DNA from: Pseudomarimonas arenosa | Lineage (GTDB): Bacteria > Pseudomonadota > Gammaproteobacteria > Xanthomonadales > Xanthomonadaceae | Assembly (NCBI RefSeq): GCF_014841215.1 | Contig: NZ_JACYTR010000008.1 | Location: 110,658 to 174,657 of the forward strand | DNA length: 64,000 nt | Direction of reading: 5' to 3' | Shown here: in pieces, positions 60,375-64,000 of the stretch | Layout: every line of letters starts with the position of its first letter | Numbering within the stretch: the first letter of the stretch is position 1 | Translations under genes and position numbers: made by a program | Notes under the pieces: model-generated | Databases searched by the model: none | What the model was told of the DNA's origin: nothing | The model's input: only the letters and a program-made list of their open reading frames with translations

Positions 60375-60640
60375 CATGTCGTGCGGCGTTCCAGCTATGC
60401 GTTCGTTCTGACTGCTGCGAGAGTATTCGATGTTTTCTCAAGCGCTGTCGGTCAGCGGCTGCATAACACAGCGTTAGGTTGGCCAGGCTCAACATCTCCA
60501 GCGCCGTCTGCTCGGCCTCTTGCAGCAGCGAGTGAATCTGTCGATAGAACCGCATCCAGCCGGCGCGCCAGCAGAAGCGAGTGAGCCATCACCCGCCAGG
60601 AGATAAGGAAGCACAACGCCACCTTGGCGAGTCGACACCT

Positions 60641-60835
60641 TAGCCCGGCTATTTCATGAGGGGCGCAAAGGACCTCAGGGCGAATGCCCTGCGTAGCCGC
60701 GCAGCGGCCGAATGAGGGCCGTGCCAGCGCCGAAAGATCGCGAACACTCTGTTATCTCAACACCATCGGTCGAAACTCTCGCCCCGCCTGGAATCGCCGG
60801 ATCTTTCGGCGCGACCTCATGAAATATCCGGGCTA
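60641..60835. mobile_element. MITE-like element with 21-bp terminal inverted repeats
   Basis: This 195-bp element begins TAGCCCGGCTATTTCATGAG and ends with the inverted form (20 of 21 positions match). An inner inverted pair GCGCCGAAAGATC / GATCTTTCGGCGC occurs at about 60732-60744 and 60800-60812. No coding frame is evident. Single ends of the same type lie at 39545 and 63862. The gap 60375-60640 before it has no clear gene. Confidence 0.82.
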
Positions 60836-61099
60836 GCGGGTATCCGCCCTGCCCGCGGCCCTTCTCACCCGCTTGCGGAACGCGCTCACGTTGTCGCCGG
60901 AGATGCTTTGGTCACGGGTGCCTTTCACCTCGCCCACTTTGTGCTCCGAGCCGGTTACTGGCTGTGCCTTGACTTCGGTCTCGTGTTCGAAGCTGTGTGA
61001 TTTGTCGGTGTTGCGGTAGTGCCGGTACAGCGCCCAGTAGAGACCAGCCGCGCCGGCAGGGCCAAGAGCAAGTAACCAAAGACCACTGTCATCGCTCAT
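60833..61099 (-). CDS. Small membrane protein with a charged tail, third gene of the SPFH operon
   Basis: This 88-residue protein begins MSDDSGLWLLALGPAGAAGLYWALYRHYR, so one N-terminal helix anchors it. A charged cytoplasmic tail follows (NTDKSHSFEHETEVKAQPVTGSEHKVGEVKGTRDQSISGDNVSAFRKRVRRAAGRADTR). It starts 2 bases after the zinc-ribbon gene stop, so translation is coupled. Its stop codon (TAG) is the terminal triplet of the MITE-like element, so the native end may have been longer or different. Confidence 0.75.
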   Translation of the reverse strand: MSDDSGLWLLALGPAGAAGLYWALYRHYRNTDKSHSFEHETEVKAQPVTGSEHKVGEVKGTRDQSISGDNVSAFRKRVRRAAGRADTR

Positions 61100-61101
61100 G
61101 T

Positions 61102-62400
61102 CTAAAGCCCTATCAACCAGAGTGCTATGCCTTCGATGACGGTGCCCACGGTGAGCGCAGCGGTGATCAGCTTCCACTGCTGCACTGGCACGCTACCCAT
61201 GGTTTCACCGGTGCGACCATTCACTGCAATGTAGTGCAGCATGCCGCCGTTCTTGCCGGGTTGGTGGTAGGAATACAGCCACACCGGCAAGTACATCGAC
61301 ACCCAGCGCGTGCCATGCACGTGCAGGCCTTCTTCTTCCCAGCGAACACCGCGATCGAACCGTCTCACCGAGTCAAGCACCTGTGCGCGCGCGATCGACA
61401 GCAGCTGATCTTCGAGTCGTGGTCGCAGATGCTCCACGTCGCGGTCACGTTTCTCCGAGCTATAACCGGAAAGATAAGAGGCGTTCCAAGTGACTGCGTT
61501 CTTGGTGTCGAACGGCAGGATCGTATTGATGATGTTGTTGGTGTTCTTGCGCGTATCGAGGTTGCCCCGCTCGCCCGAGGATTCCAGCGTCAAGTCATCG
61601 ACGGTGAAGTCGATTTGCCGATCGACATGATAGACATCGGCGTCGTAGTAGGTTTTCTTGTTGTTGCCGCTGCCGCGTGTGTAACGGCGGGTTTCGATCT
61701 CGCCCTTCCCCACCACGCTGGCGCTCACCTTGCCGTCGACGATCATGTACGGCAGGTACACGCCGACCACGTTCTCGGGAGTGAACTGTTCCTTGAATGC
61801 CTTCAATGCGAACATCTGTCGCTTGTGGACGAACTGACGAATGCGTTCGACGGCGTCGTCCTTCTTGATCCGAAACGGCAGTACGGCATCGGGCACGGCG
61901 CCATTGGCAACCTGCTCATTGATGCCAAAGACATGGCGGCACCAGTGACAACGCGCGGTCATGGCGCTTTCGGTATTGATGGTGACTTCAGCGCCGCAAC
62001 CGCTACACTTGAAACTCATCAGTACCGCAGCATCGGCCGCGATGTCCCGCGCACCGGAGGCGATGATCGTGCCAGTCAGATCATCATGGCCCTCGCCCAG
62101 GCCAAACTCCTCTTCGACTCGGTTGCCATGCCATTCGTTGCGACAGAACACGCAGATCAACAAGTCACTGCCGGGTTTATGGCGTATGTCAGTCGCGCCG
62201 CACTTCGGGCAGTGGTTAGCACCATCCTTGAGTTCTTCCGCGGAGGTGTCCAGCGCGACCGGGTCTGGGGCCTCAAGCTCCTCGCGAATCGGTCCCGGCA
62301 GGTGCGATGGATCCATCGGCAAACTGCCAGGAGGCGGCGGCACCTCCTGGGGCGAACCGGGGCCGGTGGGCAACGGCGGCGGCTGATTTGCGTTCGACAT
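61102..62400 (-). CDS. TFIIB-type zinc-ribbon protein of the SPFH operon (YdjG-like)
   Basis: The 432-residue protein starts MSNANQPPPLP, with a Pro-rich N-terminus. Two zinc ribbons follow: CPKCGATD...CVFCRNEW and CSGCGAEV...CHWCRHVF. Next comes a conserved region (NEQVANGAVPDAVLPFRIKKDDAVERIRQFV, VVGVYLPYMIVDGKVSASVVGKGE, RWVSMYLPVWLYSYHQPGKNGG). One C-terminal membrane helix ends it (ITAALTVGTVIEGIALWLIGL). The layout resembles B. subtilis YdjG, which with YdjH holds the SPFH protein YdjI at the membrane and works with PspA. Start ATG 62400 is preferred over TTG 62406. It lies 19 bases after the SPFH gene. No pspA is seen here. Confidence 0.85.
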   Translation of the reverse strand: MSNANQPPPLPTGPGSPQEVPPPPGSLPMDPSHLPGPIREELEAPDPVALDTSAEELKDGANHCPKCGATDIRHKPGSDLLICVFCRNEWHGNRVEEEFGLGEGHDDLTGTIIASGARDIAADAAVLMSFKCSGCGAEVTINTESAMTARCHWCRHVFGINEQVANGAVPDAVLPFRIKKDDAVERIRQFVHKRQMFALKAFKEQFTPENVVGVYLPYMIVDGKVSASVVGKGEIETRRYTRGSGNNKKTYYDADVYHVDRQIDFTVDDLTLESSGERGNLDTRKNTNNIINTILPFDTKNAVTWNASYLSGYSSEKRDRDVEHLRPRLEDQLLSIARAQVLDSVRRFDRGVRWEEEGLHVHGTRWVSMYLPVWLYSYHQPGKNGGMLHYIAVNGRTGETMGSVPVQQWKLITAALTVGTVIEGIALWLIGL

Positions 62401-62419
62401 ACTCAAGGCCGATGCGCTG

Positions 62420-63562
62420 CTACAGACCCAAGGCCTTGGCCTTGGCGGCGTCGTAGTCGGCCTGGGTGATCAGCCCGAGATCGAGCATCTCCTTGGCCTT
62501 CTTCAGTTTGGCGATAGGGTCATCGGCAGCCGGGGCAGTGGGCTGCTGCAGACTTCCAACGCCGCCGAGCATGCCGGTGGCCATTCCGATGCCCATGACG
62601 CCCGCGGCGCCGCCGGTTTCTCCGGCCGATTGGATGCCGGCGGCAACGCTGGCCTGCAAGTTTGAATTTCCGCGCGAGCCGGACAGCGCGTCGGCACGCT
62701 GCACTGTCTTCAGCAGCTCCCTGGTGTTTGGATCGTACTCAATCGAGACGATGGCGGTCTTGACGATGGCGAGGCCGCGATCGGATTTCCATTGATAGGC
62801 CTGCTCGACGGCCTCGGAAAGGCTCCTGGCAAAGCCAATTGAATCCTGCTGCAGCTTGGTAATGCGATTGCCCTTGCCAGGGTCATTGGTGTACAGGCTG
62901 AAGGCCGGCGCCAGAGAGCCCACCACCTCGTTGAACAGCTGACCGGCAGCAGCATTGTCGATGTCGGTAAAATCGAAGACCTTGCCCGGCTGCAAATATG
63001 CGGCGGGCACGAAGTTCTTTACGAACAGGATTGGATCAACGATCTTCAGGGTGTACGAACCACGGGTGACCGCGCCGACCTGGGTGTTCAGGAAGCCATC
63101 GTCCCAGTAGATTTCCGACTGCGTGCCGAAGCGGTTGTCCGGCAGTTCCTTCAATGACACAAAGAAGGCGGCTTGCTGTGCCCCAGGTTGACCGCCGAAC
63201 TTGAAGCGCTCCCAGCTTTGCTTGATCAGCGATTCGACCAGATCGTCGCCAGCAAAGATCGATTTCGAATTGAGATCATCGGACCGCCATTCATAGGCGC
63301 CCGCCTCAGCGGCGAGGCCGGTGATCGCCCCATCCTGAAACAGCAGCAGCCCATACCCCTCGGGCACCACGATCCGGCTGCCATTGCTGATGATGTTCGA
63401 AGACCCTTTGGTATTCGATCCGCGGCCAGCATTCTGTCCGCGCGGCACCGCAGCGAACAGCGCGGCGGTCGCTGGCAAGCCATCCGGCACCGTGTAGAAA
63501 TCTTTCCACTGGTCGGCAAGCGTACCGCCAATCGAACCCGCCACTGCTTGAATCAGACCCAT
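62420..63562 (-). CDS. SPFH-domain protein with C-terminal SHOCT motif (YdjI-like)
   Basis: The 380-residue protein starts MGLIQAVAGSIGGTLADQW with GGAGG 6 bases upstream; an upstream extension to 63742 is rejected. The SPFH/virion-core-like domain contains GSRIVVPEGYGLLLFQDGAI, SYTLKIVDPILFVKNFVPAAY and KTAIVSIEYDPNTRELLKTVQRADALSGSRG. A Gly-rich linker leads to a SHOCT-type end (DDPIAKLKKAKEMLDLGLITQADYDAAKAKALGL). It lacks a membrane helix, like YdjI, and would need the zinc-ribbon protein for anchoring. It is the first gene of a three-gene operon. An envelope-stress role is inferred. Confidence 0.9.
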   Translation of the reverse strand: MGLIQAVAGSIGGTLADQWKDFYTVPDGLPATAALFAAVPRGQNAGRGSNTKGSSNIISNGSRIVVPEGYGLLLFQDGAITGLAAEAGAYEWRSDDLNSKSIFAGDDLVESLIKQSWERFKFGGQPGAQQAAFFVSLKELPDNRFGTQSEIYWDDGFLNTQVGAVTRGSYTLKIVDPILFVKNFVPAAYLQPGKVFDFTDIDNAAAGQLFNEVVGSLAPAFSLYTNDPGKGNRITKLQQDSIGFARSLSEAVEQAYQWKSDRGLAIVKTAIVSIEYDPNTRELLKTVQRADALSGSRGNSNLQASVAAGIQSAGETGGAAGVMGIGMATGMLGGVGSLQQPTAPAADDPIAKLKKAKEMLDLGLITQADYDAAKAKALGL

Positions 63563-63670
63563 GAGTTGCCTCCGAGTGGTGACCAGGCGTATTGCCCGTC
63601 GTCGAAGCAAACTATCGGAAAAAGGCCCGCGCTTACAAGCATGTTGCGACGAGGCGCGGCGCTGAAAACG

Positions 63671-63748
63671 CCACCCGGGAGTTCTTCCAGCGCAACCCTT
63701 CGACCGGCTCATGGCAAGCCGGTCGCGGCAAAGCCGCGCCACACCCGC
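63671..63748. repeat. GC-rich repeat module shared with 55930-56003
   Basis: CCACCCGGGAG...GCAAGCCGGTCGCGGCAAAG and so on resembles the module at 55930-56003. The region 63563-64000 holds this module, the 63862 repeat and the SPFH promoter region; short plus-strand frames there overlap the repeats and are not credible genes. Confidence 0.6.
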
Positions 63749-63861
63749 TTAGAGCTTGTCGAACGGTTTGCCAGGAATCAAACAACTGCGTGTTTGACTT
63801 CCGTGCGCGCCTTCCGTGGCGCGCAAGTATAAGGCCGGTGAAATGAGTCTCAGCGGCCTGC

Positions 63862-63927
63862 TAGCCCGGATATTTCAGGATGATCACCGAGGACTTTGCG
63901 TCGAGTGCAAGGCGCGACGAGCCCAAG
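63862..63927. repeat. Dispersed repeat end, matching 39545-39605
   Basis: It begins TAGCCCGGATATTTCAGGAT and then follows the 39545 copy (CACCGAGGACTTTGCGTCGA, then GTGCAAGGCGCGACGAGCCC) with a 6-base insertion. The remainder to the window end shows more GC-rich inverted segments (CCAAGTGG-tggg-CCCACTTGG at about 63924-63943). Confidence 0.85.
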
Positions 63928-64000
63928 TGGTGGGCCCACTTGGGCGAGATCGGGACGCAGTCCCGCGTAGCTGCGACAGCAGCCGACCGAGCATAGCGAA

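Noticed and set aside
63592..63846. Plus-strand frame at the window end
   Set aside because: It overlaps repeat modules and the SPFH upstream region; no motif or start signal.

Overview
The window is GC-rich, densely coded and gammaproteobacterial in style. Several features point to the Lysobacterales (Xanthomonadales), perhaps near Rhodanobacteraceae. These are the many GC-rich palindromic intergenic repeats with GGGGAGAGGGG-type arms, Tat-exported TldD, a TldDE-DUF4159-MoxR-DUF58 operon, and two-component hybrids of the propeller type. The placement is inference from gene content; no rRNA or tRNA gene is visible.

Layout. 1-1535 (-): a two-subunit molybdenum hydroxylase (IorA/IorB type), cut by the window start. 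1769-3298 (+): an ankyrin-repeat protein. 3433-8373 (-): an alpha-2-macroglobulin lipoprotein. 8623-11555 (+): a CPD photolyase and a wax ester synthase/diacylglycerol acyltransferase. 11936-23028 (-): one eight-gene operon, transcribed tldD, tldE, DUF4159, moxR, DUF58, BatA-like, a large DUF4175-like protein, and a membrane protein. Most of its genes overlap by 4 bases or nearly touch. 23348-39547: a TetR regulator divergent from a three-gene polyunsaturated fatty acid (PUFA) synthase-like cluster. Its genes encode an enoyl reductase (PfaD type); KS-AT-3xACP-KR-hotdog (PfaA type); and KS-CLF-AT-DH-DH (PfaB and PfaC fused). 39767-46322: a small protein, an ADP-ribosylglycohydrolase, a response regulator with a GGEEF domain, and a giant hybrid sensor kinase. 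46442-47840: an IS3-family element with a frameshifted transposase, abutting the last 80 or so codons of an RND pump. 47837-49373 (+): TetR, a glutathione S-transferase and a small protein. 49530-50864 (-): two toxin-antitoxin modules in a row. 51066-52929 (+): two enzymes. 53244-55808 (-): a glycine-rich surface-type protein. 56150-58588 (-): a PAS sensor kinase. 59105-60374 (+): an AlkD-like DNA glycosylase and a secreted small protein. 60833-63562 (-): an SPFH / zinc-ribbon / small-membrane-protein operon resembling B. subtilis ydjGHI.

The cluster at 24004-39547 is the most notable metabolic system. Its order and domain fusion resemble the myxobacterial Pfa1-Pfa2-Pfa3 arrangement more than the marine pfaABCD one. 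It lacks the C-terminal acyltransferase of the myxobacterial Pfa3, and no phosphopantetheinyl transferase is seen in the window. The third gene carries three in-frame insertions of intergenic-type repeat DNA in its linkers. Two of these are copies of the same repeat, read in different frames.

The other striking layer is repeat DNA. There is a composite multi-hairpin repeat in four copies, a 195-bp MITE-like element with 21-bp terminal inverted repeats, and related single ends. In two genes the terminal TAG of that element supplies the stop codon. A 124-bp direct duplication underlies the N-terminus of the DUF4159 gene.
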